Shown here: positions 1 to 9,776 of the stretch, piece by piece
How positions within the stretch are numbered: the stretch's first letter is position 1
How the letters are laid out: every line of letters begins with the position of its first letter
Source: Algicola sagamiensis DSM 14643
GTDB taxonomy: Bacteria; Pseudomonadota; Gammaproteobacteria; Enterobacterales; Alteromonadaceae
Direction of reading: 5' to 3'
Length of the DNA: 64,000 nucleotides
NCBI RefSeq assembly: GCF_000374485.1
Contig: NZ_KB894497.1
Coordinates: 124,001 to 188,000, forward strand
The notes under the pieces: generated by a model
The model's input: only the letters and a program-made list of their open reading frames with translations
Databases searched by the model: none
Told to the model about the DNA's origin: nothing
Program-made: the position numbers and the translations under genes

Positions 1-41
1 TGTAGCATGGATGCGAATTGTTATCGAAAAGGAATCAAACC

Positions 42-905
42 GTGAGCGTTTTAGCCGTAGCCCCTCTGTCAACTTTCATTCAACCTTACCAGCTCCAAAT
101 TAATCAGTTTTTACAAAAAAAACCAGCCTGTCAGTTTACAGGGTTGAATATCTCTCATCGTGATTTTGCAGAGCAGCTTCGAAAGCGTGTGGTATTCCCT
201 TGGATTATTGATCAAAGAGAAGCCTACTTGTGTGGGCCAAATGCATATTTCTTTTGTTTGGTATCAAAAAAACCAGATGAGTATGTGAAGTATGTTTTAG
301 ATCTTTGGACGCATGGCGAGGCGGAGTTAGGTAACTTAGCCGTCAAACCTTCAAAAGCTTGTTTGACTGCACGCGTATCTTCAGATGACACGAGAGCAGC
401 GGATTGGATTGCCTTGGCAAGCCTAAGAGATGCAACAAATAACTTTTTTGACTTTAACGGGCCAAGAGATGGTACGGCTGGGATCACTATGCCGGTTGAT
501 CTTGCTGCATGGTTTTATAAGACTGGATTTTCTGGTGTAAGAAATCAGACAAATATCGTTTTGAATGGTTCTTTAGAGAACCTTCAGCAGGCACAGCGTC
601 TCTTCCAGGGAAATCACTATGTCAATTTATTCATTTCTTCGAAAGTGATCCATTTGCCTAAGAAAGCCAAATTGTTCCCGAATCACTGGGTGGTGCTTAC
701 AAGCCACATTCTTGTGAAAAACAAACTGATCACGAATTATCAGGTGTCAGAGCTTGAAGAGATGATGGATGAGCCTGTCAGCCTTCATGTTGCGACTTGG
801 GGCCTGGAGCAGGGACGTTTACCACTCCATTTGGCAAATCGCCGTAAAGTATTAACTTTGGGTGAGTTATTGAAGTTCTATTTTGGTTATGTGGCAGCAT
901 TATAA
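42..905 (+). CDS. Papain-like fold cysteine hydrolase candidate
   Basis: A 287-aa protein with no signal peptide that I do not recognise by name. A Cys-Gly-Pro motif (YLCGPNAYFFC, Cys64) opens a helix, and a His-containing strand (PNHWVVLTS, His215) follows about 150 residues later, then a VATWG segment. This order (Cys helix, His strand, Trp-Gly) is what papain-like/C39-like cysteine peptidases and some bacterial toxins show, so a cysteine hydrolase fold is a reasonable inference and not a proof. An in-frame TAG at 3-5 excludes a longer gene. TTG at 18 is possible, but GTG at 42 has AAAAGGA 8 bases upstream and is preferred. The next gene starts on the base after its stop codon, so the two are almost certainly co-transcribed. 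A secreted effector is one possibility; a housekeeping hydrolase is another. Confidence 0.6.
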   Translation: MSVLAVAPLSTFIQPYQLQINQFLQKKPACQFTGLNISHRDFAEQLRKRVVFPWIIDQREAYLCGPNAYFFCLVSKKPDEYVKYVLDLWTHGEAELGNLAVKPSKACLTARVSSDDTRAADWIALASLRDATNNFFDFNGPRDGTAGITMPVDLAAWFYKTGFSGVRNQTNIVLNGSLENLQQAQRLFQGNHYVNLFISSKVIHLPKKAKLFPNHWVVLTSHILVKNKLITNYQVSELEEMMDEPVSLHVATWGLEQGRLPLHLANRRKVLTLGELLKFYFGYVAAL

Positions 906-2009
906 ATGAAGAAGATCATATTTTTGCTTATTGGATTCTTGGGTGGCCACTTGAATGCGCTTGAGTTAAAGACAATTGCACAGCAACAGTTTCAGCATCC
1001 TCTGGAACATATTCAATTTTCACCCGATGGTCAAACGCATGTCGCGATAGAAACTTTAACGAATCAACTATACATTCACCAAAAAGGAAAGCCAATTTGG
1101 TCTGTCCCACTAGGAAAGGCTTCGACGAAACAGATTGAAGTCACTAATCATTTCGCTTATGCGTTAGATTTAACGAACTTATTGACGCAAGTTTCTTTTT
1201 CAAAACAACATATTTCCCAAGAACGATTAAAACCAATGACCTATCCGCCACTTGCTGTCAAAAGTGGTGTTGAAACCTTTGGTGTTGGGATGAAAGTGCT
1301 TGATGCAACAAAATTCAATCAACTCAATGTTGATCCATCATCATTGATTTATTCCAGGCAGTATACGCTATCCTATGGTAGCTTATATGCGCTGACGACA
1401 GGGGAAGTCTCAAGTATGTTTGGAAAAGATACCTGGGTACATGTTTGGCGACAACGGGATCATCGGCTCATGGCAAAAAGAAAGGAAGGAGGATTTTTTA
1501 CATCAGATGAAATTCATGGTGCATTATGGTTACTGGAACATCAAGGTATTGCTTTAGTGGCTCAAGGCAAAACGCTCATTCGCTGGAACTTTCCTGAAGA
1601 TGAGACAGAAACGCTCGCTGAATTAGATGCAAGTATTATGCAACTTGATGAAGCGTATTTTACGAAAGGTCGTCTACTATACACGATCACGAAAAATATG
1701 TTGAACGTATGGTCCCTCAAAGGGGGAGAGCTAGCAGATAGAACTGCGAATTGTCCGTTGAAAGGAGAATTAAAAGCGAAGCCAAGTTTCTCCTACGATG
1801 GCAATTATGTGATCTTGCAAACCCAACATCGACAAACAGAAAAAACCCAGATTTTTCGACTTGGGAAGGAGAGATGTATGCCTGTCAATGGTCTTCCCGA
1901 GAATACGCAGCAGGCTGTATTTTCACCAAAACAGCCAATCATTCTCTATCAGGTTGCAGAGCGATTAACCTTGGCAGCATTTCATGAAGAAAATCAAACA
2001 GCGCAGTGA
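906..2009 (+). CDS. Exported beta-propeller (WD40-like) protein
   Basis: A 367-aa protein with an N-terminal signal peptide (Lys-Lys followed by a hydrophobic stretch, probable cleavage near residue 18-19). The body carries repeated beta-propeller-type strands with FSPDG (near residue 38) and SYDGNYV signatures, as in WD40/YncE-like propellers, so a periplasmic or surface location is likely. Its ATG directly follows the TAA of the upstream papain-like gene, implying translational coupling and a shared job. A role as a periplasmic partner or immunity protein of the upstream product is inference from arrangement only. Propellers are generic binding scaffolds and no ligand can be deduced. The stop codon lies inside a long hairpin. 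Confidence 0.7.
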   Translation: MKKIIFLLIGFLGGHLNALELKTIAQQQFQHPLEHIQFSPDGQTHVAIETLTNQLYIHQKGKPIWSVPLGKASTKQIEVTNHFAYALDLTNLLTQVSFSKQHISQERLKPMTYPPLAVKSGVETFGVGMKVLDATKFNQLNVDPSSLIYSRQYTLSYGSLYALTTGEVSSMFGKDTWVHVWRQRDHRLMAKRKEGGFFTSDEIHGALWLLEHQGIALVAQGKTLIRWNFPEDETETLAELDASIMQLDEAYFTKGRLLYTITKNMLNVWSLKGGELADRTANCPLKGELKAKPSFSYDGNYVILQTQHRQTEKTQIFRLGKERCMPVNGLPENTQQAVFSPKQPIILYQVAERLTLAAFHEENQTAQ

Positions 2010-2025
2010 TCACTACGCTGTTTGA
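1994..2025. terminator. Hairpin between convergent genes
   Basis: A 10-bp perfect stem (1994-2003 with 2016-2025) encloses a further palindrome AGTGATCACT (2005-2014). It overlaps the stop codon of the propeller gene and sits before the convergent AttH-like gene. There is no clear U-tract, so it may act as a weak bidirectional terminator or as an mRNA 3'-end stabiliser. Confidence 0.55.
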
Positions 2026-2031
2026 AGCTAA

Positions 2032-3081
2032 TTAATGAGGTAGACTTGTGCAATATTCTTTATCCCCAAATTCTAAGAAGGACTGAGGAATTTCCTTTTC
2101 TTCAATCAGCTGACCAAATTTGTAAACTTTGAGTTTCATCGTCGCGGTCATTGATTTCATGACGGGATCAGTTGCGCCAAGTAAGTCTACGGTTGGCATC
2201 GTTGAAATATAGAAGGAGTCCATCGGGGCTTTTGCATCAATTTCGATACGATAAAACAGCTTGCGTATTTCGAGGTGGAATGTGCCTTCACATGCGTTCG
2301 CTTCATGGGAGATACTGAGTCCTTTTATCGCGGGGTAGAAAGTGAGATCTAGATTTTCAGAAATATACCGGCCTGCCCATAACTCTATTGGTATTCCTTG
2401 TGGTTGTGCACCTGTAAACATTAATTGCATGTTTTCATCTGCTGCAAAGAGATAAATGAAGCTTTGTGCGTTGACTGTGGTATACCAGCCCTTATCAATG
2501 GAAACGACGCCTTTTCCTTGATGAGACACTTGCCCGTTTGAGAATTGATACTCGGTAGGTGTGCCCATACTGTAGATGAACCAGCGATTATCCATGAAAG
2601 GGAGGGATGAAATTGAGCCAAATGGTCCTTCTCCTGGATTAAATAATCGCTGCCAATACCGCTTATGTGCCCCCGTCCACTGCATAGAAAACTCAAACTC
2701 TGGTAAATTAATGGAGACTTGATGCTCATCGGCATACATTACATCCGGTACAACGAATTGAAATGACTCAGAGTCGGGATCTTCATTGGTGACGAGCTGT
2801 ACTTCATCAAAAAAGTAGTCGTAGAATTTTGGGGGACCATCTATTGGTGCAAATGCAACATGAATGTAAGCCGCTTCTTTCATGTTGGGGGAGTTACCTT
2901 GAATATAGGTTTGAAAGCTGATCTTGTAGTAGCCGACTTCTGGATCACTTAAATAGTAAAACCATTGTTCACTCCAAGGTGCTTTAGAAGGTGTGTGGGG
3001 TTTAATGTCTTGAACATCCATCGCAAAAGCAGTGGTATTCAAACTAAGTAACAATGACAAGCATACTAAAATATGTTTCAT
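2032..3081 (-). CDS. Exported AttH/CrtC-like (lipocalin-like) protein
   Basis: A 349-aa protein with a clear signal peptide (MKHILVCLSLLLSLNTTAFA, cleavage near residue 20). The mature part begins with an EQWFYYLSDP segment and is rich in beta strands with Trp/Tyr/Phe, resembling the AttH/CrtC lipocalin-like family (hydroxyneurosporene-synthase-type fold) found as periplasmic or secreted proteins. Length fits that family. Family assignment is by eye, and no enzymatic activity can be assigned. It is transcribed alone, convergent with the propeller gene and divergent from the GIY-YIG gene; the 167 bp between 3082 and 3248 must hold both promoters. Confidence 0.6.
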   Translation of the reverse strand: MKHILVCLSLLLSLNTTAFAMDVQDIKPHTPSKAPWSEQWFYYLSDPEVGYYKISFQTYIQGNSPNMKEAAYIHVAFAPIDGPPKFYDYFFDEVQLVTNEDPDSESFQFVVPDVMYADEHQVSINLPEFEFSMQWTGAHKRYWQRLFNPGEGPFGSISSLPFMDNRWFIYSMGTPTEYQFSNGQVSHQGKGVVSIDKGWYTTVNAQSFIYLFAADENMQLMFTGAQPQGIPIELWAGRYISENLDLTFYPAIKGLSISHEANACEGTFHLEIRKLFYRIEIDAKAPMDSFYISTMPTVDLLGATDPVMKSMTATMKLKVYKFGQLIEEKEIPQSFLEFGDKEYCTSLPH

Positions 3082-3248
3082 TGATAATCCTCAGGCAGTC
3101 TGTTTTTCGAAAGGGCAGGAAGACGACACGCTACCAATCTATATGCGAAATTTATTTAGAATCATGACTTTCGCTCTCTCAGGTTCTTCGGAAGTGGATG
3201 GGAAGTCAATGATAATAAAGAACTAAATTTAATTTATGGAAGTTATTC

Positions 3249-3515
3249 ATGTCATCCGTATGGTCTGTTTATTTGATTCGAGATAAACATCATTGTCTCT
3301 ATTGTGGGATCTCTAATGATGTTCAAAAACGATTTTTGCAGCATCAACAAGGAAAAGGAGCAAAGTCACTTCGTGGAAAGATGCCGCTAGATTTGGTTTT
3401 TTTTGAGGCTGTAGGGACGCGAAGTGAAGCGAGTCAATTGGAAGCGAAGATTAAAAAACTCAGAAAATCTCAGAAAGAACAGTTAATCATTGAAGGTCTA
3501 AAAGCGATTGATTAA
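3249..3515 (+). CDS. GIY-YIG nuclease superfamily protein, YhbQ-like
   Basis: An 88-aa single-domain GIY-YIG protein. WSVYLIRDKHHCLYCGIS gives the two strands (VYL and YCGI in place of GIY and YIG), followed by the conserved Arg of the RFLQHQ helix, the GKGAKSLRG loop and a glutamate near LEAKIKKL. The pattern and length match the E. coli YhbQ group (UPF0213). Members may nick or bind structured DNA, but the function in this organism is unproven. The ATG is preceded by GGAAG at a normal distance. It stands alone, with a hairpin just after the stop. Confidence 0.85.
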   Translation: MSSVWSVYLIRDKHHCLYCGISNDVQKRFLQHQQGKGAKSLRGKMPLDLVFFEAVGTRSEASQLEAKIKKLRKSQKEQLIIEGLKAID

Positions 3516-3521
3516 TCAAGC

Positions 3522-3546
3522 TCAAGGGGAAGTCTTCTCCCCTTGA
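3522..3546. terminator. Hairpin between convergent genes
   Basis: TCAAGGGGA (3522-3530) pairs with TCCCCTTGA (3538-3546) over a 7-nt loop, placed between the convergent YhbQ-like and DUF2959 genes. No U-run follows on either strand, so it is a probable but non-classical terminator. Confidence 0.5.
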
Positions 3547-3613
3547 CTGAATAAGTGAAGTGGCCATGTTACTCTTCTTCCGGAAATTTGAATGGACTCA
3601 CTATCCAAGTACC

Positions 3614-4258
3614 TTATTTCTCGATTTCCGAGATAAAGGTACTCGCTTCCTGTATTGAGTGATTCATCGAGCGAATCAATGTATTAATGTCCGTTTTGAG
3701 CTTTTTAAATTCGCCCTTAATCGCACCAATGGCCTGCGCATTCAAATTATGTTTTAAATATAGTGTTTGATCGTTCAAAGCTGTTAATACAGGCTGCATT
3801 GATTTTTCAGACTTTCGCATGCCTTTTAATAATTTTTTGAAACGACGTTTTGTCGTATTGAGCTTTTGCTGGCTTTTGCTTCTTAAGGTTGCATTACGAT
3901 ACTGTCCAAGCTCTTCTTCCCATTCTTCGAACAGATCTTCAGCAACTTGTTCAACTGAATTAATCCGTTTTGTTACGACGCCTGCGGCTTGTTTTGCATC
4001 GTCATATTCACCTTTGAGTTTTTCATAGAATGCTTCTAACTCTCCACCTTCAAAGGCAATTAACCCGGACAGTTGCTCAAGTGCTGATTGGAATTCTTCT
4101 TGGGATTCTTTTTGAGCTTCCTGCACTTGCTCAATCCGATCAACCAAAATGTCCCGCTTATGGATGCCGACTTTTTCTAATGTGTTGTAGTAAACTTGCT
4201 GGCAACCAAAAAGAATGAAAGATAAAAATAGAATTAACGTATATTTATAGTAAGTCAT
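3614..4258 (-). CDS. DUF2959 family lipoprotein
   Basis: A 214-aa protein starting MTYYKYTL, with a lipoprotein signal ending in LFGC (Cys at about residue 18). The remainder is almost entirely charged helical heptads with a high coiled-coil tendency (many Glu, Lys, Gln, Leu), typical of DUF2959 proteins of marine gammaproteobacteria. Function is unknown. The open frame extends 40 codons upstream into sequence shared with the start region of the divergent YihY gene; the internal ATG at 4258 was chosen because it immediately precedes the signal peptide. Likely anchored in the outer or inner membrane facing the periplasm. Confidence 0.75.
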   Translation of the reverse strand: MTYYKYTLILFLSFILFGCQQVYYNTLEKVGIHKRDILVDRIEQVQEAQKESQEEFQSALEQLSGLIAFEGGELEAFYEKLKGEYDDAKQAAGVVTKRINSVEQVAEDLFEEWEEELGQYRNATLRSKSQQKLNTTKRRFKKLLKGMRKSEKSMQPVLTALNDQTLYLKHNLNAQAIGAIKGEFKKLKTDINTLIRSMNHSIQEASTFISEIEK

Positions 4259-4349
4259 TTTGTTTTGGTGTGATAAAAATGGATGCATGGACGGATTATA
4301 CCGTTTGGAACATTCAGTTGATACAATTTTCCACATGAAGGAGTTTCGC

Positions 4350-5222
4350 TTGTTACAACAGATGGATATGAATCGCATTCAAAGGAAACTAAAACAAAAG
4401 TGGCGCTTAGCCAGGTATTGGTTCATCTATTATATTAAGCGCTGTGAGTCTGATAATTTGACAATGACAGCTGGGTATTTGTCCTACATCACCCTGCTAT
4501 CCATAGTCCCCCTTATACTGGTTATGTTTTCAATCTTCTCTGCTTTTCCAGCCTTTCGTTCAAAGAAGGCAGAGATAGAGAATTATATTTATAACAACTT
4601 TTTACCTGCTTCAGGGGATGTTGTCCAAACACATATTTCAGAATTTGTGGAAAATGCCACCAAAATGACTTCTGTGGGGATCGTCTTCCTCATGCTGTTT
4701 GCGTTGCTTCTGATCTACAATATTGATAAGACATTAAATCGCATATGGCGAACTCAGGCGAAACGCCGAGTTGTGATTTCATTTTCTGTGTACTGGATGG
4801 CATTAACACTTGGCCCTGTTTTAATTGGAGCCAGTCTAGCAATGACTTCATATTTAGTATCTGCGACTGCATTCGCTGATGCATATATTTCTGGCTTGAA
4901 GGCGACCATACTCAATGTTCTGCCCTATATCGTATCTGTTTTGGCTTTTTGGATGGTCTTTATGATTGTACCCAACCAGCCGATCCGTGGCAGACACGCG
5001 TTTTGGGGGGCGGTACTCAGCGCATTTTTATTTGAGTTAGCAAAACAAGGATTTGCATTTTATATCAAACACTTTCCATCGTATGAAGCGATTTACGGTG
5101 CTTTGGCAACGATACCCATACTCTTTGTCTGGGTTTATTTGTCTTGGTTAGTCGTACTCTTAGGTGCTGAACTAACTGCCATGCTTCAAGAAAGTTCAAA
5201 ACACCACAAGAAGCGAGGATAA
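4350..5222 (+). CDS. YihY/BrkB family inner membrane protein
   Basis: A 290-aa polytopic protein of the YihY (formerly 'RNase BN') family. Conserved signatures are visible: LTMTAGYLSYITLLSIVPL near the N terminus, NNFLPASGDV, IDKTLNRIWR, SVYWMALTLGPV and the C-terminal IPILFVWVYLSWLVVLLGAE. About six membrane segments are apparent. Function in bacteria is unsettled; the RNase BN name is a historical misassignment. A TTG at 4350 with AAGGAG (4338-4343) six bases upstream gives exactly the 290 residues of E. coli YihY, so it is preferred to the upstream ATG codons. It is followed closely by pip and dtd, probably in one transcript. Confidence 0.88.
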   Translation: MLQQMDMNRIQRKLKQKWRLARYWFIYYIKRCESDNLTMTAGYLSYITLLSIVPLILVMFSIFSAFPAFRSKKAEIENYIYNNFLPASGDVVQTHISEFVENATKMTSVGIVFLMLFALLLIYNIDKTLNRIWRTQAKRRVVISFSVYWMALTLGPVLIGASLAMTSYLVSATAFADAYISGLKATILNVLPYIVSVLAFWMVFMIVPNQPIRGRHAFWGAVLSAFLFELAKQGFAFYIKHFPSYEAIYGALATIPILFVWVYLSWLVVLLGAELTAMLQESSKHHKKRG

Positions 5223-5227
5223 AGCGA

Positions 5228-6190
5228 ATGCGGGGATTGTACCCACTCATACAACCGAATCAAACTTATGAGCTCTCTGTTGACTCAATTCATACCTTAT
5301 ATATCGAGGAGTCTGGTAATCCTGATGGTATCCCCCTTCTTTTTCTCCATGGCGGTCCTGGAGGTGGTTCCAATGCAGGTCACCGATGTTTTTATGATCC
5401 TGAGCGCTATCGGATGATTTTATTTGATCAGAGGGGGGCGGGTCGGTCGACACCACATGCCAGTCTAGAAGAAAATACAACGTGGACGCTTGTGAAAGAT
5501 ATTGAAAAGGTACGTCAGTATCTCGGTGTGGAGCAATGGGTAGTAGCTGGAGGTTCTTGGGGAACAACGTTAGCACTGTGTTACGCGATTTCTCATCCTG
5601 GAAAAGTCTTGGGCTTGATCTTGCGAGGGATCTTTTTAGGAAGAAAGGAAGATATCCGCTGGTTGTATTATCCAGATGGTGGTGCAGCACAAATTTTCCC
5701 TGAATATTATCAAGATTTTATAAAAAAGCTTCAACCAACGGATGACATCATCGAGTCATACTACGATACACTCACGAATGCAGATGAAGTGAAACGACTA
5801 TCTGCCGCGAAGCGTTGGGCAATATGGGAAGGACGAATTTCAACATTACACTTAAAACCAAATGTTGAAGAATATTTTGGTGACCCGCATCTCGCTTTGA
5901 GCCTTTCCAGAATTGAGTGTCATTACTTTAAGCACCAATGCTTTTTAGAAGAAAATTATATCCTCGATCATATTAACGCGATCCAACAGATCCCTGGTTT
6001 TATCATTCATGGCCGATATGACGTTGTTTGTAAGTTGGAAAATGCTTATCAGTTGTCGAATGCCTGGGACAATGGTAAGTTGCAGATTGTGCCCGCAGCA
6101 GGGCATGCTTCTATCGAACCCGCTATCGCAGATGCCTTATGTCGAGCATCAGATCTGATGGCGGACTTTTTAAAAGAGGATAAGTTGTGA
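5228..6190 (+). CDS. pip: Proline iminopeptidase
   Basis: A 320-aa alpha/beta hydrolase of peptidase family S33, which removes N-terminal proline from peptides in the cytoplasm. Visible motifs are the oxyanion-hole HGGPGGG (about residues 41-47), FDQRGAGRS, the nucleophile elbow [10 protein letters not shown], the acid loop GRYDVVC and the catalytic His in AAGHAS near the C terminus. Length equals the family norm (about 315-320). ATG at 5228 follows GAGG and lies 5 bp after the YihY stop. Its TGA overlaps the GTG start of dtd (GTGA), which points to translational coupling. Confidence 0.93.
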   Translation: MRGLYPLIQPNQTYELSVDSIHTLYIEESGNPDGIPLLFLHGGPGGGSNAGHRCFYDPERYRMILFDQRGAGRSTPHASLEENTTWTLVKDIEKVRQYLGVEQWVVAGGSWGTTLALCYAISHPGKVLGLILRGIFLGRKEDIRWLYYPDGGAAQIFPEYYQDFIKKLQPTDDIIESYYDTLTNADEVKRLSAAKRWAIWEGRISTLHLKPNVEEYFGDPHLALSLSRIECHYFKHQCFLEENYILDHINAIQQIPGFIIHGRYDVVCKLENAYQLSNAWDNGKLQIVPAAGHASIEPAIADALCRASDLMADFLKEDKL

Positions 6191-6624
6191 TTGGTTTAAT
6201 TCAGCGTGTGCAGCAGGCAAAAGTTGTTGTCAGTGAAGAAACAGTTGGTGCGATTGATGCGGGCATCTTGCTTTTGCTTGGGGTTGAACGAGATGATGAT
6301 GAAGTAAAAGCAAAGCGCATGCTGGAAAAGGTTTTGAATTATCGTATTTTCCCAGATGATCAAGGGAAGATGAACCTGAACATTCAACAGGCTGGTGGTC
6401 AGCTATTGATTGTTTCTCAATTTACGTTGGTTGCAGATACCAGCAAAGGAAACCGCCCTGGATTTTCCAGGGGAGCTTCTCCAGAGCATGGAAAAGCACT
6501 GTATGATCATTTTGTAGAACTCGCCAAGTCAAAAGATATAGTGATCCAAACGGGACGTTATGGTGCAGATATGAAAGTACATCTGATTAACGACGGTCCC
6601 GTGACTTTTCATCTTCAGATCTAA
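6187..6624 (+). CDS. dtd: D-aminoacyl-tRNA deacylase
   Basis: A 145-aa protein that hydrolyses D-aminoacyl-tRNAs and so keeps D-amino acids out of translation. It carries the family signatures IQRVQQAKV at the N terminus, SQFTLVAD in the middle and the cross-subunit Gly-cis-Pro motif NDGPVTF at the C terminus. Length matches E. coli Dtd (145 aa). The GTG start shares bases with the TGA of pip. The last 38 bp are antisense to the 3' end of aceK, so the two convergent genes overlap in coding sequence. Confidence 0.95.
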   Translation: MIGLIQRVQQAKVVVSEETVGAIDAGILLLLGVERDDDEVKAKRMLEKVLNYRIFPDDQGKMNLNIQQAGGQLLIVSQFTLVADTSKGNRPGFSRGASPEHGKALYDHFVELAKSKDIVIQTGRYGADMKVHLINDGPVTFHLQI

Positions 6625-8350
6625 ATCGCCTATTTTGCGGATAAGGAAAGATATCTTCAAAGATATGTTCCCGAATATTCTGCTGTTTTTGTTGCCAAAA
6701 GCATGCATCCATTAGCTCAGGGTGATATTGGAGCAAGAGCTGACGAATTTTGGGTACTGTTGTGACAAATGTTGTGATTTGTTCTGGAAATACATCGCCG
6801 GGAGCAATGGAGTACCAAGGCTCGTCGGCCAGTTCATCCTCTGGATAGCGAGGTTCTGGGATTTTTCTAAAATTGACATCAAGTAAATACTGCACTTCAT
6901 CATAATCATAAAACACAACCCGTTTATGGCGTGTTACGCCGAAGTTTTTGAGTAACATATCTCCAGGAAAGATATTTGCTGCGATCATTTCTTTTAGTGC
7001 AAGGCCATAGTCGTTGATTGCATCTTCGACTTCTTGATCTGTTGCGTATTCTAGATAGATGTTGAGTGGAATCATCCGCCTTTCAATGTAAAGGTGTTTG
7101 ATGACAACTAATGAGTCTGTTATTTCGATAGATTTTGGTATGGTCTCCTGAAGCGCTTCTAATAGTTCTGGTGCAAATCGGTCTTTTGGGAATGCTGCTT
7201 CTGAATACTCTAAAGTATCAGCCATTCGACCAACTCGGTCGTGTTTTTTGACTAGAAAGTAACGATCTTTAACGGTTTTACGGGAGAAGTCTTTTGTTGG
7301 TGAAAACTTGTCCTTAATGACTTTAAATACATAAGGAAAAGAGGGAAGGGTGAAGACTTCCATTACCATCCCTTTGATCCCGGGTGCGCGAATAAAGCGG
7401 TCATTCGACTGTGCCAGCTGTTGTAAGAATTCACGATAAAACTCAGTTTTTCCCTGTTTATGAAACCCAATCGTAGAATAAAGTTCTGCGAGTGTTTTAT
7501 GGGGGAGCAGCTCCTGTAAAAATCGAACCACCGCTGATGGTGTCTCAGTTTTTGCGAAAAAATAAGACCGAGAATAACCAAAGATACAGGTCATTTCGTT
7601 ACGATCCAAAATCAAAGCATCAACATAGAGGCCCGTTTGTTCATTGTTGAGGATGGGAAGAATAAAGGGCTGTTTTCCAGTTGGTGTGACCACGCGACCA
7701 ACAATATAAGCAGCTTTATTACGGTAAAATGCCATGTTTAAGGTATCGATATGGAGTGCTGTGAGATCATGCTGTGATACGGGTGTATGCTGCTGAAATG
7801 CACCAATTACTCGGCGAATATCTCTATCTAAATCTTCAAATGGGACTGTAAACTCAAATCGATTTAAAAGATCACAAATAGCGTTTTTTAAACCTATATT
7901 TGCAAGTTCTGTACGGGTAAAAATTCTGTTTTCTGGTACAGGAAGGTGGTATTCCAACGTTGTTCGAACAAAAATAAAATCATTATTGAAATACTGACGA
8001 TGAAAGAGGTGGCAAAAGACTGAGTTAAAGAAAGTTTCTGCCAGTTCTGCCTGTGGATGATGTTCAAGGTAGCAAATATAGTTCTTTTTGACGGACATCC
8101 AACGCAATGGATCAAGGGGTAAAGTGTCATGATGTTGTGTGTTTAGTCTGTCTTTCAATTGCAAAATGGTTTCTTTCACACGTTCATCATAGAATGAAAT
8201 CCGTTTGGCATTGGCATCTTGCACACCTGCCCAGTCTGCTTGTTCGAAACGCTTCTTCGCACCTTCCGTGATTTCATGAATAATTTGAATATGTTTTTGG
8301 AAGCCATGTTGGATGATAACCGAAATGGCTTCAGCGCTTATTTTTGTCAT
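6587..8350 (-). CDS. aceK: Isocitrate dehydrogenase kinase/phosphatase
   Basis: A 587-aa bifunctional enzyme that phosphorylates and dephosphorylates isocitrate dehydrogenase, setting flux between the TCA cycle and the glyoxylate shunt. The whole length aligns with AceK (E. coli 578 aa): the N-terminal regulatory half with [29 protein letters not shown] and the C-terminal kinase half with [26 protein letters not shown] (ATP-binding Lys) and [25 protein letters not shown] (catalytic region). Instead of following aceBA it starts 4 bp after gltD, after gltB, suggesting co-expression with glutamate synthase. GGAAG lies 9 bp before the ATG. The C-terminal 12 or so codons overlap dtd antisense. Confidence 0.95.
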   Translation of the reverse strand: MTKISAEAISVIIQHGFQKHIQIIHEITEGAKKRFEQADWAGVQDANAKRISFYDERVKETILQLKDRLNTQHHDTLPLDPLRWMSVKKNYICYLEHHPQAELAETFFNSVFCHLFHRQYFNNDFIFVRTTLEYHLPVPENRIFTRTELANIGLKNAICDLLNRFEFTVPFEDLDRDIRRVIGAFQQHTPVSQHDLTALHIDTLNMAFYRNKAAYIVGRVVTPTGKQPFILPILNNEQTGLYVDALILDRNEMTCIFGYSRSYFFAKTETPSAVVRFLQELLPHKTLAELYSTIGFHKQGKTEFYREFLQQLAQSNDRFIRAPGIKGMVMEVFTLPSFPYVFKVIKDKFSPTKDFSRKTVKDRYFLVKKHDRVGRMADTLEYSEAAFPKDRFAPELLEALQETIPKSIEITDSLVVIKHLYIERRMIPLNIYLEYATDQEVEDAINDYGLALKEMIAANIFPGDMLLKNFGVTRHKRVVFYDYDEVQYLLDVNFRKIPEPRYPEDELADEPWYSIAPGDVFPEQITTFVTTVPKIRQLLLQYHPELMDACFWQQKQQNIREHIFEDIFPYPQNRRFRSEDEKSRDRR

Positions 8351-8354
8351 GGGA

Positions 8355-9776
<1,422 letters not shown>

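Noticed and set aside
3032-3226. 64-aa plus-strand frame before the YhbQ-like gene
   Set aside because: It begins antisense to the AttH-like signal peptide and shows no domain; most likely chance.
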